A DNA stretch of 64,000 nt from Chitinophaga deserti (GTDB taxonomy: Bacteria; Bacteroidota; Bacteroidia; Chitinophagales; Chitinophagaceae), in the NCBI RefSeq assembly GCF_003149455.1, contig NZ_QFFK01000002.1, positions 496,001 through 560,000 of the forward strand, read 5' to 3'. Made by a program: the position numbers and the translations under genes. The notes under the pieces were generated by a model. It was not told the DNA's origin. It saw only the letters and a list, made by a program, of their open reading frames with translations, and did not search any database. Below are positions 1 to 8,819 of the stretch, piece by piece. Within the stretch, counting starts at the first letter, position 1, and every line of letters begins with the position of its first letter.

Positions 1-482
<482 letters not shown>

Positions 483-530
483 TTAAATATACAAATCTGC
501 CTCAAAATTATCCCCTGTAAACGTAAAGGC

Positions 531-562
531 AAAAAAAAGGAGAGAAATTTTCATTCTCTCCT
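531..562 (-). terminator. Intrinsic terminator after tsf
   Basis: On the minus strand a 9-bp stem (538-546 with 554-562, AGGAGAGAA/TTCTCTCCT, 7-nt loop) is followed directly by eight T residues (531-538). It lies between the tsf stop codon and the pyrH start, so it should end or reduce transcription of the ribosomal operon before pyrH. Confidence 0.7.
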
Positions 563-582
563 CTATATTTTGCGATTAGCTA

Positions 583-1407
583 TTATCCTAATGCTACGCG
601 TTTGAAGGCGGAAACTTTCAGTTCGGCGTCAACAGACTTCAGGTGATCGGCTACGGATTTGTTGCCGTCTTTCACGAAAGCCTGACCCAGAAGGGTGCTT
701 TCTTTCAGGAATTTGTTGATTTTACCGGCAGCAATTTTCTCAGCCATTTCGGCGGGTTTGCCTTCAGCTTTGATCTGCTCGATAGCAATTTCTTTCTCGC
801 GGGCAATTGTTTCAGGAGAAATTCCATCCGCATCAACGGAGAGGGGATTCATGGCTGCAATTTGCATAGCGATGTCTTTCCCTACTTCTTCAGAAACGGG
901 TTTGCTGAAACCTACCAGTACGCCCATGCGGTAGTTACCGTGGATGTAAGCAGTAACGCTGGCAGCTTCCACTCTTTCGAAGCGGCTGAGGGTGATTTTT
1001 TCACCGATCTTAGCCACCTGATCATTTACCTTGTCGGCAACGGTTGCACCGTCCAAAGGAGCTGCATTGAGCTCTTCAGCGGTTTGGGTATTATTAGCCA
1101 GCGCCAGGTCAGCGATGGATTGTGCAAATTTCACGAAATCTTCGTTCTTGGCCACAAAGTCAGTTTCGCAGCTCAGCAGTACCACAACACCGGCTTTGCC
1201 GTCAGCTGAGGTCTTAGCGATTACTACACCTTCTTTGGTTTCGCGGTCGGAGCGCAGGGCAGCCACTTTCTGGCCTTTCTTGCGGAGGTAGTCTACTGCT
1301 TTTTCGAAATCACCGTCGGTTTCAACCAGTGCTTTTCTGCAATCCATCATACCGGCTCCGGTTTGCTGACGGAGTTTGTTCACATCAGCTGCTGTAATTG
1401 TTGCCAT
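583..1407 (-). CDS. tsf: Elongation factor Ts
   Basis: Nucleotide-exchange factor that releases GDP from EF-Tu in the cytosol. At 274 residues it has the usual length. The N-terminal UBA-like region carries the signature RQQTGAGMMDCRKAL (residues 13-27), and the core contains the TDFVAKN motif that contacts EF-Tu. The ATG start at 1405-1407 gives the expected N-terminus (MATITAADVNKLRQ). It is downstream of rpsB, separated by about 125 bp that hold a long hairpin, and is followed by an intrinsic terminator. Confidence 0.97.
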   Translation of the reverse strand: MATITAADVNKLRQQTGAGMMDCRKALVETDGDFEKAVDYLRKKGQKVAALRSDRETKEGVVIAKTSADGKAGVVVLLSCETDFVAKNEDFVKFAQSIADLALANNTQTAEELNAAPLDGATVADKVNDQVAKIGEKITLSRFERVEAASVTAYIHGNYRMGVLVGFSKPVSEEVGKDIAMQIAAMNPLSVDADGISPETIAREKEIAIEQIKAEGKPAEMAEKIAAGKINKFLKESTLLGQAFVKDGNKSVADHLKSVDAELKVSAFKRVALG

Positions 1408-1469
1408 TGTATATAATCAGTTTATATGTTAACGTTTGATGAAATTCCCTTTCGGGATATCTTATAACC

Positions 1470-1507
1470 GTGAATCGTGAACGATGGTTTTATCATTCAC
1501 GATTCAC
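1470..1507 (-). promoter_or_regulatory. 16-bp intercistronic hairpin between rpsB and tsf
   Basis: Positions 1470-1485 and 1492-1507 are inverted copies with one difference. In the transcribed (minus) strand RNA that difference is a G-U pair, so the stem is 16 continuous pairs around a 6-nt loop. No U-run follows, so it does not look like a terminator. It could be an RNA-processing or mRNA-stability element that sets the S2:EF-Ts ratio; that role is inferred. Confidence 0.6.
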
Positions 1508-1533
1508 GCTATTATTGTTGTCGAAGTCAGCGA

Positions 1534-2535
1534 TTATCTGGAAGGACCAGGTCTGCCTGCACCGGAGGGACGGAATCCACCGCCACCGCCAGGACGATTG
1601 CCACCGCTACGGCCGCCACCGCCACCGGGACGGTTGCCACTGCCGCCGCTGCGACCACCACCGCCACCAGGACGATTGTTACCGCCACGGCCGGGTCCGC
1701 CGCCGGGACCACCAGGACCACGTTGACCGCCGGGGCCACCAGGTCTGCGACCTCTTTCACCACGTTCGTCACCACCTTCGAGTTCGAACTTGCGGATCTT
1801 GTTGTCAGCTTCTTCTTCTTCAACGTCGTCGGTTTTCTCAACAGCGCGCTCAGCCAGACCTTCAGCGATAGCTGCAGCGATGTAGCTAACGATAATGGCG
1901 ATGGATTTGGTAGCGTCGTCGTTCGCAGGGATTGCGAAGTCTACTTTAGTAGGATCGGAGTTGGTATCCACCATACCGAAAGTAGAGATGCCGAGGCGTT
2001 TAGCTTCAGCCAGTGCGATGTGCTCATGGCTGATATCTACGATAAAGAGGGCTGCCGGAACACGTGCCAGTTGAGCGATACCGCCCAGCACTTTTTCCAT
2101 TTTGTCTTTATCGCGGGAGAGCGTCAGACGCTCTTTCTTGGTAATGTTATCGAAAGTACCGTCTGCCAGCATTTTCTCAATGCTCTGCATTTTCTTCACG
2201 CTCTTACGGATGGTGGCGAAGTTGGTGAGCATACCGCCCAACCAGCGTTCAGTCACATAAGGCATGTTCACGCGCTTGGCAGCTTCGGCAACGATTTCTT
2301 TCGCCTGCTTTTTGGTAGCCACGAACATGATCTTTTTACCGCTTTTGGCGATGGATTTCAGCGCTGCGGCTGTTTCCTGCAGACCTTCTACGGTTTTGTT
2401 CAGGTCGATGATGTGAATACCTTTCTTCTCAGCGAAGATATAAGGCAGCATCTTGGGGTTCCACTTCTTCTTCAGGTGACCGAAGTGTACACCGGCTTCC
2501 AGTAACTGCTGCTGTAATGAAGTATTATTTTCCAT
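1534..2535 (-). CDS. rpsB: 30S ribosomal protein S2 with Gly/Arg/Pro-rich C-terminal tail
   Basis: Structural protein of the small ribosomal subunit. The start chosen is the ATG at 2533-2535, giving [20 protein letters not shown], the normal S2 N-terminus; a longer reading from 2577 adds 14 unrelated residues. The S2 fold is complete through residue ~245 ([43 protein letters not shown] motifs). An acidic linker and a low-complexity tail of about 85 residues follow, rich in Gly, Arg, Pro and Asn with repeated NRPGGGGG and RSGG blocks, giving 333 residues against about 230-260 typical. The tail is in frame and ends just before the hairpin at 1470-1507. Confidence 0.96.
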   Translation of the reverse strand: MENNTSLQQQLLEAGVHFGHLKKKWNPKMLPYIFAEKKGIHIIDLNKTVEGLQETAAALKSIAKSGKKIMFVATKKQAKEIVAEAAKRVNMPYVTERWLGGMLTNFATIRKSVKKMQSIEKMLADGTFDNITKKERLTLSRDKDKMEKVLGGIAQLARVPAALFIVDISHEHIALAEAKRLGISTFGMVDTNSDPTKVDFAIPANDDATKSIAIIVSYIAAAIAEGLAERAVEKTDDVEEEEADNKIRKFELEGGDERGERGRRPGGPGGQRGPGGPGGGPGRGGNNRPGGGGGRSGGSGNRPGGGGGRSGGNRPGGGGGFRPSGAGRPGPSR

Positions 2536-2580
2536 GTTGTTTTTGTCGAATTGATGGTCAAGAATTGAATGATACAATCA

Positions 2581-2970
2581 TTAACGTTTAGAGAACTGGA
2601 AGCTTCTTCTAGCTTTAGCTTTACCGGGTTTCTTACGTTCAACTGATCTCGGGTCACGTTTCAGCAGGCCTGCAGCTTTCAGAGCAGGGCGGAACTCAGG
2701 GTTGATCTCGCACAGTGCGCGGGCAATACCCAGTTTCACTGCTTCAGCCTGACCTTTGATACCACCACCTTGTGCATTCACCTTAACATCGAACTTGTCC
2801 AGTGCGTCAATGGTCTTGAAAGGCGCTTCAACCTGGTTCTGCAGGTAAATCAGCGCGAAATATGTTTTATAATCTTTGTCGTTCACCAGGATGGTGCCGG
2901 TACCTTTGCTCACGTATACGCGGGCAACTGCTTCCTTACGACGGCCGATAGTATTTTTTTGTTTTTCCAT
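2581..2970 (-). CDS. rpsI: 30S ribosomal protein S9
   Basis: Small-subunit protein whose basic C-terminal tail reaches the P-site tRNA. The 129-residue product has the family features: GRRKEAVARVY near the N-terminus, the GGGIKGQAEAVKLGIARAL core and the final RRSFQFSKR with the conserved terminal arginine. It sits 13 bp downstream of rplM, the usual L13-S9 pair, and 45 bp upstream of rpsB in one minus-strand operon. Confidence 0.98.
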   Translation of the reverse strand: MEKQKNTIGRRKEAVARVYVSKGTGTILVNDKDYKTYFALIYLQNQVEAPFKTIDALDKFDVKVNAQGGGIKGQAEAVKLGIARALCEINPEFRPALKAAGLLKRDPRSVERKKPGKAKARRSFQFSKR

Positions 2971-2983
2971 TATGCAGGGAATA

Positions 2984-3427
2984 TTAGAAAGTTAAAGACT
3001 TCGGTTGCTGAGCAGTATGCGGATGCTCGGCACCGGCGTAAACGAAGAGTTTCTTGTACATGGCACGACCAAGACGGTTTTTCGGAAGCATACCTTTTAC
3101 AGCACGCTCGATCACCACTTCAGGACGACGTTTCAGCAGGTCTTTAGCAACTTCTGCTTTCTGACCACCGGGATAACCGGAATAAGTCAGATATTCCTTG
3201 TCGTTCATCTTGTTGCCGGTAAATACAACCTTCTCAGCGTTGATCACGATGATGTTATCACCACAGTCAGTGTGAGGTGTGTAGTAAGGCTTGTTCTTGC
3301 CTCTCAGGATAGCAGCGATCCTGGCGCTCATTCTGCCTACTGTTTGGTTGGTAGCGTCAATCACGTACCAGTCACGCTTTACGTAAGCGTCGTTAGCAGA
3401 TTTTGTTTTGAAACTTAAAGTATTCAT
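2984..3427 (-). CDS. rplM: 50S ribosomal protein L13
   Basis: Early-assembly protein of the large subunit. The 147-residue product has [19 protein letters not shown], the [14 protein letters not shown] block and the [16 protein letters not shown] signature. It is the first gene of the rplM-rpsI-rpsB-tsf operon. A promoter box pair of the Bacteroidota type lies 44-78 bp upstream. In other bacteria L13 controls its own operon through the leader; I cannot identify such a site here. Confidence 0.98.
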   Translation of the reverse strand: MNTLSFKTKSANDAYVKRDWYVIDATNQTVGRMSARIAAILRGKNKPYYTPHTDCGDNIIVINAEKVVFTGNKMNDKEYLTYSGYPGGQKAEVAKDLLKRRPEVVIERAVKGMLPKNRLGRAMYKKLFVYAGAEHPHTAQQPKSLTF

Positions 3428-3470
3428 TGCTTATTGATAATAAAATTAAAGTCTCGCCCATTAGGGAGTG

Positions 3471-3505
3471 CAAAGCTAAGTGGATATTTGATAATAACCA
3501 GCAAA
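3471..3505 (-). promoter_or_regulatory. Candidate promoter of the rplM operon
   Basis: On the minus strand TAGCTTTG (3471-3478) matches the Bacteroidota -7 consensus TAnnTTTG, and TTTG (3502-3505) lies 23 nt upstream as a -33 element. Predicted start near 3468, leader about 40 nt. Confidence 0.55.
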
Positions 3506-3620
3506 TAGGAAGGCTTTTTTTGGAGGGGCCTTTGTAATTGATTGATATTCAATAAAGAATTTGTATCTTTTGTTTTAGTGCCTCCCATATCCCGCGCCTT
3601 CAGGGCGTTGTAGGGCAACA

Positions 3621-3646
3621 AAAAGGGCCGGATGCCCGGCCCTTTT
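3621..3646. terminator. Terminator after the zinc peptidase gene
   Basis: Perfect 11-bp stem (3621-3631 and 3636-3646, AAAAGGGCCGG/CCGGCCCTTTT) around a 4-nt loop, with T-runs in both directions. It lies just past the stop codon of the minus-strand peptidase gene and upstream of the rplM promoter, insulating the two units. Confidence 0.8.
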
Positions 3647-3671
3647 GCTATTGCTGTAATACGATTATATA

Positions 3672-4361
3672 TTAATCACGGCTTCTTGCGCCAAGATATA
3701 TCATTAAATATTGCAATAAGATAACTACGGAAGATACCGCAGCCACCACATAGGTCATGGCAGCCCACCAAAGGGCGTCTTTAGCCTGGTCGTGCTCTTT
3801 CTTATAGGTGATACCCGCACTGTCCAGCCAGGCCAGGGCGCGTTTCGAAGCGTCGAACTCCACCGGCAGGGTGACAATTGAGAACAATGTGGTTACCCCG
3901 AACAGCAGAATGCCGATCAGCAGGAGGTTCGGGAACATATTCACCATCAGGATGCCCGCTATCAGCACCAGCTGTACCGCATAAGAGCTGAATTGCACCA
4001 CCGGCACCATTTTGGAGCGGAACTGCAGCCACGGGTAGGCGGTAGCGTGCTGAACGGCATGCCCGCATTCGTGGGCTGCTACCGCCGCCGCCGCTACGCT
4101 GGCGGAGTTATATACGTCCGGACTAAGGTTTACCGTCTTATTACCCGGGTTATAGTGGTCGCTGAGGAAGCCTTCTGAAGACAATACCTTTACATCAAAG
4201 ATGCCGTTGTCTTTCAGCATCTTTTCTGCTATTTCACGCCCGGTCATCCCGGAAGATGTAGGCACTTCGCTGTATTGCTTGAACTTGCTACGCAATCGCC
4301 AGCTGACCAACGCACTGATCCCTACGAAAATGAGGGAAATTATCATGATTCCTGGTGTCAT
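3672..4361 (-). CDS. YugP-type membrane zinc metallopeptidase
   Basis: Predicted integral membrane peptidase of the 'putative neutral zinc metallopeptidase' (YugP, Zn_peptidase_2) family; substrate unknown. The 229-residue product starts at the ATG at 4359-4361, directly before a hydrophobic segment (MTPGIMIISLIFVGISALVSW); a longer reading from 4445 adds 28 polar residues. It has the HECGH zinc site (HExxH) in the AAHECGHAVQ segment, then hydrophobic stretches (VQLVLIAGILMV, LLLIGILLFGV) and a C-terminal membrane segment. The EFDASKRAL motif after the second hydrophobic block is typical of the family and may supply the third zinc ligand. Monocistronic, with its own terminator. Confidence 0.9.
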   Translation of the reverse strand: MTPGIMIISLIFVGISALVSWRLRSKFKQYSEVPTSSGMTGREIAEKMLKDNGIFDVKVLSSEGFLSDHYNPGNKTVNLSPDVYNSASVAAAAVAAHECGHAVQHATAYPWLQFRSKMVPVVQFSSYAVQLVLIAGILMVNMFPNLLLIGILLFGVTTLFSIVTLPVEFDASKRALAWLDSAGITYKKEHDQAKDALWWAAMTYVVAAVSSVVILLQYLMIYLGARSRD

Positions 4362-4760
4362 CTGAGTCTTGGTTTGTTTTAATGCTGTTAGTAAATGTAC
4401 GTTATTCCTATCAAATCCCTTACCAGCAGGCCCGGAAGCTGCCATTCGGTTGCCGGGAAGATATTTTAGCCGGTTTTGTCCGGATTCTGAAAATTAACAC
4501 TGACAGTTTGGCGCAAAAAGTAGGGTTTTCCTGCTTTTTATACCCTTACATGTAAATTTATTTATATTCATAATATATTCAAAAAATCATATGTATTTAT
4601 CCGCTTTAGCGTACCTCGCTATCAAGGATTTACGAACGTTGCCCGAAAATGAACTGCAAGCGAAATAGGCACCAATAGGGGCTTCCAGCCGACTGACTGC
4701 CAAAAGAATTAACACTTTAAAAGTTATCAACATCCATTAAATAAACTTTTTTATTCTCAT

Positions 4761-4845
4761 CCCATTTAGTAATTTAGTCCTGAATTTAATGGGTTAGTAA
4801 GTAGAAAGAGTCAGCGGAATCTTCCGTTGGCTCTTTTCTCATTTT
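4761..4845 (+). ncRNA. Two consecutive hairpins, the second terminator-like, upstream of radA (candidate small RNA end)
   Basis: The 536-bp space between the peptidase and radA (4362-4897) holds a hairpin at 4761-4793 (CCCATT/AATGGG with an inner AATT/AATT) and then a 14- to 15-bp stem at 4804-4838 with G-U pairs, followed on the plus strand by TTTTCTCATTTTT. The latter looks like an intrinsic terminator, yet no plus-strand gene precedes it. A short 26-codon reading at 4591-4668 is the only ORF nearby and resembles nothing I know. I found no clear promoter for the transcript, so the RNA is a weak inference. Confidence 0.3.
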
Positions 4846-4885
4846 TACCAAAATCCATTTTCTCTTCGCTCAATATTTTTCCCAT

Positions 4886-4893
4886 TATTTTTG
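4886..4893 (+). promoter_or_regulatory. -7 box TATTTTTG directly before radA
   Basis: TATTTTTG matches TAnnTTTG and ends only 4 nt before the radA ATG (4898), which would give a leaderless or nearly leaderless mRNA. No TTTG is found at the -33 spacing. Confidence 0.4.
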
Positions 4894-4897
4894 TTAA

Positions 4898-6265
4898 ATG
4901 AGTAAAATCAAAACTGCTTTTTTCTGTCAGAACTGCGGATATGAATCAGCGAAATGGACCGGAAAATGCCCCGCTTGTAATCAGTGGAACACTTTCGTTG
5001 AAGAAAAAGTGCAGAAAGAGTTGCCGCTTAGACAACAAGGCTGGAAAACGGAAGATGCAAGACTGCCAAAAACGGTGCATTTGTCGGATGTGGAAGCTAT
5101 AGAAGAAAAGCGGCTGCATACACCCGATAACGAACTTAATCGTGTTCTTGGAGGTGGCATCGTTGCAGGATCACTCGTTCTTGTCGGAGGTGAGCCCGGC
5201 ATCGGGAAATCCACGCTGTTCCTGCAAAACGCGCTTTTACTCAAAGGTGTACGCACACTCTACGTAAGCGGGGAAGAAAGTGAGCAGCAGATAAAAATGC
5301 GGGCAGACAGGCTGAAGATTCATAACGAAGAATTCTATCTGCTGACAGAGACATCCACACAAACCATTTTTCAGGAAATAAAGAAACTGGAACCCCAACT
5401 CGTAATCATCGATTCTATACAAACGCTGCAATCGCCACTTATTGAGTCGGCTCCCGGCAGTGTGTCTCAAATACGCGAAACCGCCGCAGAAATGCAGCGC
5501 TTTGCAAAGGAAACCAACACACCCGTTTTTCTCATCGGTCACATTACGAAAGACGGCTCCATTGCCGGCCCTAAAATTCTCGAGCATATTGTAGATACTG
5601 TGCTCCAGTTTGAGGGCGATCAGCATTATGCTTACCGGATCCTGCGCACCATCAAAAACCGGTTTGGCTCTACTGCCGAGCTGGGTATTTATGAAATGAC
5701 GGGAGAAGGATTACGCCAGGTCAGCAATCCTTCAGAGATACTCATCTCCCAACGCGATGATATGCTGAGCGGTGTTGCCATAGCCGCCACAATTGAAGGG
5801 CTGCGGCCCATGCTCGTGGAGGTGCAGGCCCTCGTGACGCAGTCTGTATACGGTACACCCCAGCGTACCGCTACGGGATTCGATCTGCGCAGGCTGCAAT
5901 TGCTGCTGGCAGTACTCGAAAAGCGGGGAGGGTTCCACTTCGGTATGAAAGACGTTTTCCTGAATATCGCCGGCGGTTTACGTGTGGAAGATCCTTCAAT
6001 TGACCTGGCCGTACTTTGTGCCCTCTTATCGTCTTATGAAGATGTGGGTATCTCCCATAAAGTTTGCTTCGCAGGCGAAGTAGGCCTCAGTGGAGAGATC
6101 CGTGCGGTTAACAGGATTGAACAGCGTATCGCGGAAGCGGAAAAGCTGGGCTTCGAGAAAATATTCATCTCCCGGTATAACAAGAAAGGGCTCGATTTCA
6201 GTAAATCAAACATTGAAGTAGTGCCGCTCGGGCGGGTGGATGAAGTATACCGGTTACTTTTTTAA
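4898..6265 (+). CDS. radA: DNA repair protein RadA (Sms)
   Basis: Hexameric DnaB/RecA-like ATPase that drives branch migration of recombination intermediates. The 455-residue product has the full architecture: a C4 zinc finger (C10, C13, C24, C27), a RecA-like core with Walker A GGEPGIGKST (97-106), the RadA-specific KNRFG motif (253-257), and a C-terminal Lon-protease-like domain (GGLRVEDPSIDLAVLCALLSS) without the protease function. The ATG start gives the expected MSKIKTAFFCQNCGYES. comF follows 40 bp downstream on the same strand. Confidence 0.97.
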   Translation: MSKIKTAFFCQNCGYESAKWTGKCPACNQWNTFVEEKVQKELPLRQQGWKTEDARLPKTVHLSDVEAIEEKRLHTPDNELNRVLGGGIVAGSLVLVGGEPGIGKSTLFLQNALLLKGVRTLYVSGEESEQQIKMRADRLKIHNEEFYLLTETSTQTIFQEIKKLEPQLVIIDSIQTLQSPLIESAPGSVSQIRETAAEMQRFAKETNTPVFLIGHITKDGSIAGPKILEHIVDTVLQFEGDQHYAYRILRTIKNRFGSTAELGIYEMTGEGLRQVSNPSEILISQRDDMLSGVAIAATIEGLRPMLVEVQALVTQSVYGTPQRTATGFDLRRLQLLLAVLEKRGGFHFGMKDVFLNIAGGLRVEDPSIDLAVLCALLSSYEDVGISHKVCFAGEVGLSGEIRAVNRIEQRIAEAEKLGFEKIFISRYNKKGLDFSKSNIEVVPLGRVDEVYRLLF

Positions 6266-6305
6266 CCGGAGAGATAAATTGATTTGTTAACTCAAAACCG
6301 CCTTT

Positions 6306-6989
6306 ATGTTGCGCTCCGTAATGCAACTGCTGTATCCGCATATCTGTGAGATATGCGGTCAGGAACTTACTTATTCTGAGCAACTGTTATGCCTTAGCTG
6401 TTCCCTGCGCCTGCCGGTGTCGGGGTTTCACGACATTCCGGGTAACCCAGTAGAAAAAGCACTCTGGGGCAGAGTTCCAGTTGAGTTTGCTTCGGCAGGT
6501 TATGTATTTGGCAGGGAGTCGGGCCTGCAATCACTGATTCATTTGTTCAAGTATGGAGGCCGCCGCGATGTTGCCGTTCACCTGGGCCGGTTGCTGGGGC
6601 TGCAATTACAGGAGCATCCCATGCGGGAAAGCTGGACGGGAATTGTTCCTGTGCCGCTGCACTCGTCTAAACTCAGGAAAAGAGGTTACAACCAGTCAGA
6701 GGCGCTGATGGAGGGGATGGCTGGCGTAAAGGGATTTCCGGCAGGTATTCGCGGACTGGTGCGCACCGCTAAGGCCGGTTCGCAAACGAAGCGCTCGCGT
6801 ACAGACCGCTGGGAGAATGTTTCTTCCGGTTATTCCTGGGCAGGACCGAAAATGGAGAATGGACATCTTCTGTTGCTGGATGATGTGCTGACAACAGGGG
6901 CAACTATGGAAGCCTGTGCAAGGGCAATTATGGAAAAGTCTCCCGGAGTTAAGCTGAGTGTTTGCTGCCTGGCCTGGGCGGGGAGGTAA
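6306..6989 (+). CDS. comF: ComF-family phosphoribosyltransferase-like protein
   Basis: ComF/GntX family protein; in naturally competent bacteria ComF takes part in DNA uptake, elsewhere the role is unclear. The 227-residue product has an N-terminal zinc-ribbon pair (CEICG near residue 16 and CLSC near residue 31), the KYGGRRDVAVHLGRLLG segment, VPVPLHSSKLRKRGYNQS, and the phosphoribosyltransferase PRPP loop LLLLDDVLTTGAT near residue 193. It lies 40 bp after radA. A ComEC-like protein is also present in this window (39194), but these two genes do not by themselves show competence. Confidence 0.9.
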   Translation: MLRSVMQLLYPHICEICGQELTYSEQLLCLSCSLRLPVSGFHDIPGNPVEKALWGRVPVEFASAGYVFGRESGLQSLIHLFKYGGRRDVAVHLGRLLGLQLQEHPMRESWTGIVPVPLHSSKLRKRGYNQSEALMEGMAGVKGFPAGIRGLVRTAKAGSQTKRSRTDRWENVSSGYSWAGPKMENGHLLLLDDVLTTGATMEACARAIMEKSPGVKLSVCCLAWAGR

Positions 6990-7055
6990 GTGTCCGGTTG
7001 CTTTGTACTTACTGGTAAGGCCGGTGGCCTGTAGTGGGGTGTTTCAAACAGGTAT

Positions 7056-7086
7056 AAAAAAAATACAGGTGTTCGAAAACACCTGT
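7056..7086 (-). terminator. Intrinsic terminator of the small minus-strand unit
   Basis: On the minus strand a 9-bp stem (7065-7073 with 7078-7086, ACAGGTGTT/AACACCTGT, loop of 4) is followed by a tract of eight T (7056-7063). The plus-strand side has no U-run, so it serves the minus-strand ORFs rather than comF. Confidence 0.7.
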
Positions 7087-7143
7087 CTCTGGTAACTATT
7101 CCACGTTATGAATACGCAATTGTTGCATTATGTCAACTACAGC

Positions 7144-7329
7144 TTAAGAGGAAGATTTCTTCACCTGCTTGTCCGGCCGGAACTTTCCCTTCGTCTGCCA
7201 GGCAGACGCATGAGGGTTCACATACACGATCCTGAATCCTCCGCCGGTAGCGGTGCGCTCAGCTACAACCTGTTCGAGGCCAAGCTTTGCGAGATGCCGG
7301 CTTAACTGCCGGATATCATTGTTGTTCAT
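7144..7329 (-). CDS. Small basic hypothetical protein, 61 residues
   Basis: I do not recognise this protein. It starts MNNNDIRQLSRHLAKLGLEQ and ends in a lysine- and serine-rich tail; the middle (GGGFRIVYVNPHASAW) could form a short beta-hairpin. No membrane segment or cysteine. Support for it being real is contextual: a consensus promoter reads toward it from 7534-7564 and an intrinsic terminator with a T-tract lies 58 bp past its stop codon. A possible 48-residue ORF with a TTG start lies just upstream. Confidence 0.45.
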   Translation of the reverse strand: MNNNDIRQLSRHLAKLGLEQVVAERTATGGGFRIVYVNPHASAWQTKGKFRPDKQVKKSSS

Positions 7330-7339
7330 TTTTTCGGAT

Positions 7340-7486
7340 TTACCTGTTGCTGAATATGTTTCTGATGATGTGGGTTTGCATCAGCGGCACATATAACAAC
7401 AGCCAGCTGCCGGCCGGCAGTGGTAGGAGAACGCCCTGTGGCGTGTGCCCGGTTCCGTTGATCTTTCCTGTAAAAGCATCGTTCAA
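7340..7486 (-). CDS. Possible small membrane peptide, 48 residues, TTG start
   Basis: Open frame from a TTG at 7484-7486 to a stop at 7340-7342. The peptide begins MNDAFTGKINGTG and has a hydrophobic middle (GSWLLLYVPL) that could cross a membrane, then HIIRNIFSNR. It ends 10 bp before the 61-residue ORF and lies within the same promoter-terminator unit. There is no ATG option in this frame, and a competing 32-codon ATG frame overlaps it. The call rests on position and composition only. Confidence 0.25.
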   Translation of the reverse strand: MNDAFTGKINGTGHTPQGVLLPLPAGSWLLLYVPLMQTHIIRNIFSNR

Positions 7487-7533
7487 TGAGTTTTAATGGT
7501 TGGTTCCTGTTTTGATTCCGTTGTATTACCCTA

Positions 7534-7564
7534 CAAATATAGTAGACTAATCAGACTAACCAAA
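7534..7564 (-). promoter_or_regulatory. Consensus Bacteroidota promoter, minus strand
   Basis: On the minus strand TATATTTG (7534-7541) fits TAnnTTTG exactly, and TTTG (7561-7564) lies 19 nt upstream, an ideal spacing. It predicts a start near 7530 and a transcript through the two small ORFs to the terminator at 7056-7086. Confidence 0.6.
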
Positions 7565-7698
7565 ATTATTTTTTCATAAGAAGTGTTGACTTAGGTATAT
7601 GTGTTTGTAAGACAACACATTACGATGGTCAAAAAAGTTCCTTTGTGCTAGAGGGCAACAACTATGCGTAGTGTATCATTTATTATGTAGGAGTTTTC

Positions 7699-7706
7699 TA
7701 TCTTTG
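7699..7706 (+). promoter_or_regulatory. -7 box TATCTTTG upstream of the methionine synthase genes
   Basis: TATCTTTG matches TAnnTTTG, giving a leader of about 75 nt before the ATG at 7785. No TTTG is present at the right distance upstream. I looked for a SAM-II or cobalamin riboswitch in 7497-7784 and recognised neither. Confidence 0.4.
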
Positions 7707-7784
7707 CAAATGCCCGGAGGTGGATTTGTTTATTGTTCGGCCCCGGGTTTCATCTCTTAAGTGTAACTAATAAACGTACAAGCC

Positions 7785-8801
7785 ATGAAATCTTTGCAAC
7801 AGTGCGCCGCAGAGCGCATTCTCATCATCGATGGGGCCATGGGCACCATGATCCAGCGATACAAACTCCAGGAATCCGACTACAGAGGCGAGCGTCTTGC
7901 TAATCACCCTTCCGACGTGAAGGGTAATAACGAGCTGCTTTCCATCACCCGGCCCGATATTATCGAAGCCATTCATCGTGAGTACCTGGAAGCCGGAGCG
8001 GATATTATCGAAACCAACACATTCAGTGCTACTGTAATTGCTCAGGCAGATTACGATCTCCAGCACCTGGCCGTTGAAATGAACACTGCTTCCGTGAAAA
8101 TAGCGCGGATAGCGGCGGACGATTATACTGCCCGCAACCCCGAAAAGCCCCGCTTCGTAGCCGGCGCCATCGGTCCGCTTAACAAAACGCTCTCCATTTC
8201 GCCAGACGTAAATAACCCGGGTTTCCGGTCTGTTACGTTCGATGAAGTGGTAGATGCATATTACGAACAGGTGAAGGCATTGGCGGAAGCAGGAGCAGAT
8301 ATTCTGCTGATCGAAACCATCTTCGACACCCTCAATTGCAAGGGAGCCATCTTCGCAATTAAGAAATACTTCCGCGACTCCGGCCGCCCGGTATTGCCAG
8401 TTATGATCTCCGGCACCATCACAGATGCCTCCGGGCGAACCCTCAGCGGCCAAACCCTCGAAGCCTTCTATATCTCCGTTATGCATGCCAAACCCTTCTC
8501 CATCGGCCTCAACTGTGCCCTCGGCGGCAACCAGATGCGCCCGTATGTAGAAGAGCTCTCCCAGATTGCCAGCTGCTATGTATCGTGCTATCCTAACGCC
8601 GGCCTCCCCAATACATTCGGGGAATACGACGAGGAACCGCATGAAACGGCCTGTATCCTGGAAGACTTCGCACGCGAAGGTTTTGTAAATATTGTTGGAG
8701 GATGCTGCGGCACCACGCCCGATCACATCCGCCATATTGCTCAACATGTAAAGGACATTGCGCCCCGGCCCCTCCCGGTCGTGGAAACAACGCTCGCATA
8801 A
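7785..8801 (+). CDS. metH: Methionine synthase, homocysteine-binding subunit (split MetH, N-terminal part)
   Basis: Homocysteine S-methyltransferase barrel, corresponding to the first of MetH's four modules. The 338-residue product has DGAMGTMIQ near the N-terminus and the three zinc ligands that activate homocysteine: C244 (GLNCALGG) and C307/C308 (GGCCGTTP). It ends right after this module with a normal stop codon. The rest of MetH follows 18 bp downstream as a separate gene with its own ATG, so methionine synthase is made as two polypeptides. Both reading frames are clean, so this is a gene split and not an obvious frameshift. Confidence 0.93.
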   Translation: MKSLQQCAAERILIIDGAMGTMIQRYKLQESDYRGERLANHPSDVKGNNELLSITRPDIIEAIHREYLEAGADIIETNTFSATVIAQADYDLQHLAVEMNTASVKIARIAADDYTARNPEKPRFVAGAIGPLNKTLSISPDVNNPGFRSVTFDEVVDAYYEQVKALAEAGADILLIETIFDTLNCKGAIFAIKKYFRDSGRPVLPVMISGTITDASGRTLSGQTLEAFYISVMHAKPFSIGLNCALGGNQMRPYVEELSQIASCYVSCYPNAGLPNTFGEYDEEPHETACILEDFAREGFVNIVGGCCGTTPDHIRHIAQHVKDIAPRPLPVVETTLA

Positions 8802-8819
8802 GAACGGGGATTCACCATC

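Noticed and set aside
1541..1790. CRISPR-like or tandem repeat in the GC-rich stretch
   Set aside because: It is in-frame coding sequence for the Gly/Arg/Pro-rich tail of ribosomal protein S2.
4591..4668. 25-residue ORF starting MYLSALAYLAIKDLRTL
   Set aside because: Too short, no promoter or neighbour support; kept only as a note within the intergenic region.
7706..7784. Possible SAM-II or cobalamin riboswitch upstream of metH
   Set aside because: I could not find the conserved pseudoknot sequences of SAM-II nor a B12 box; only a short unstructured leader.
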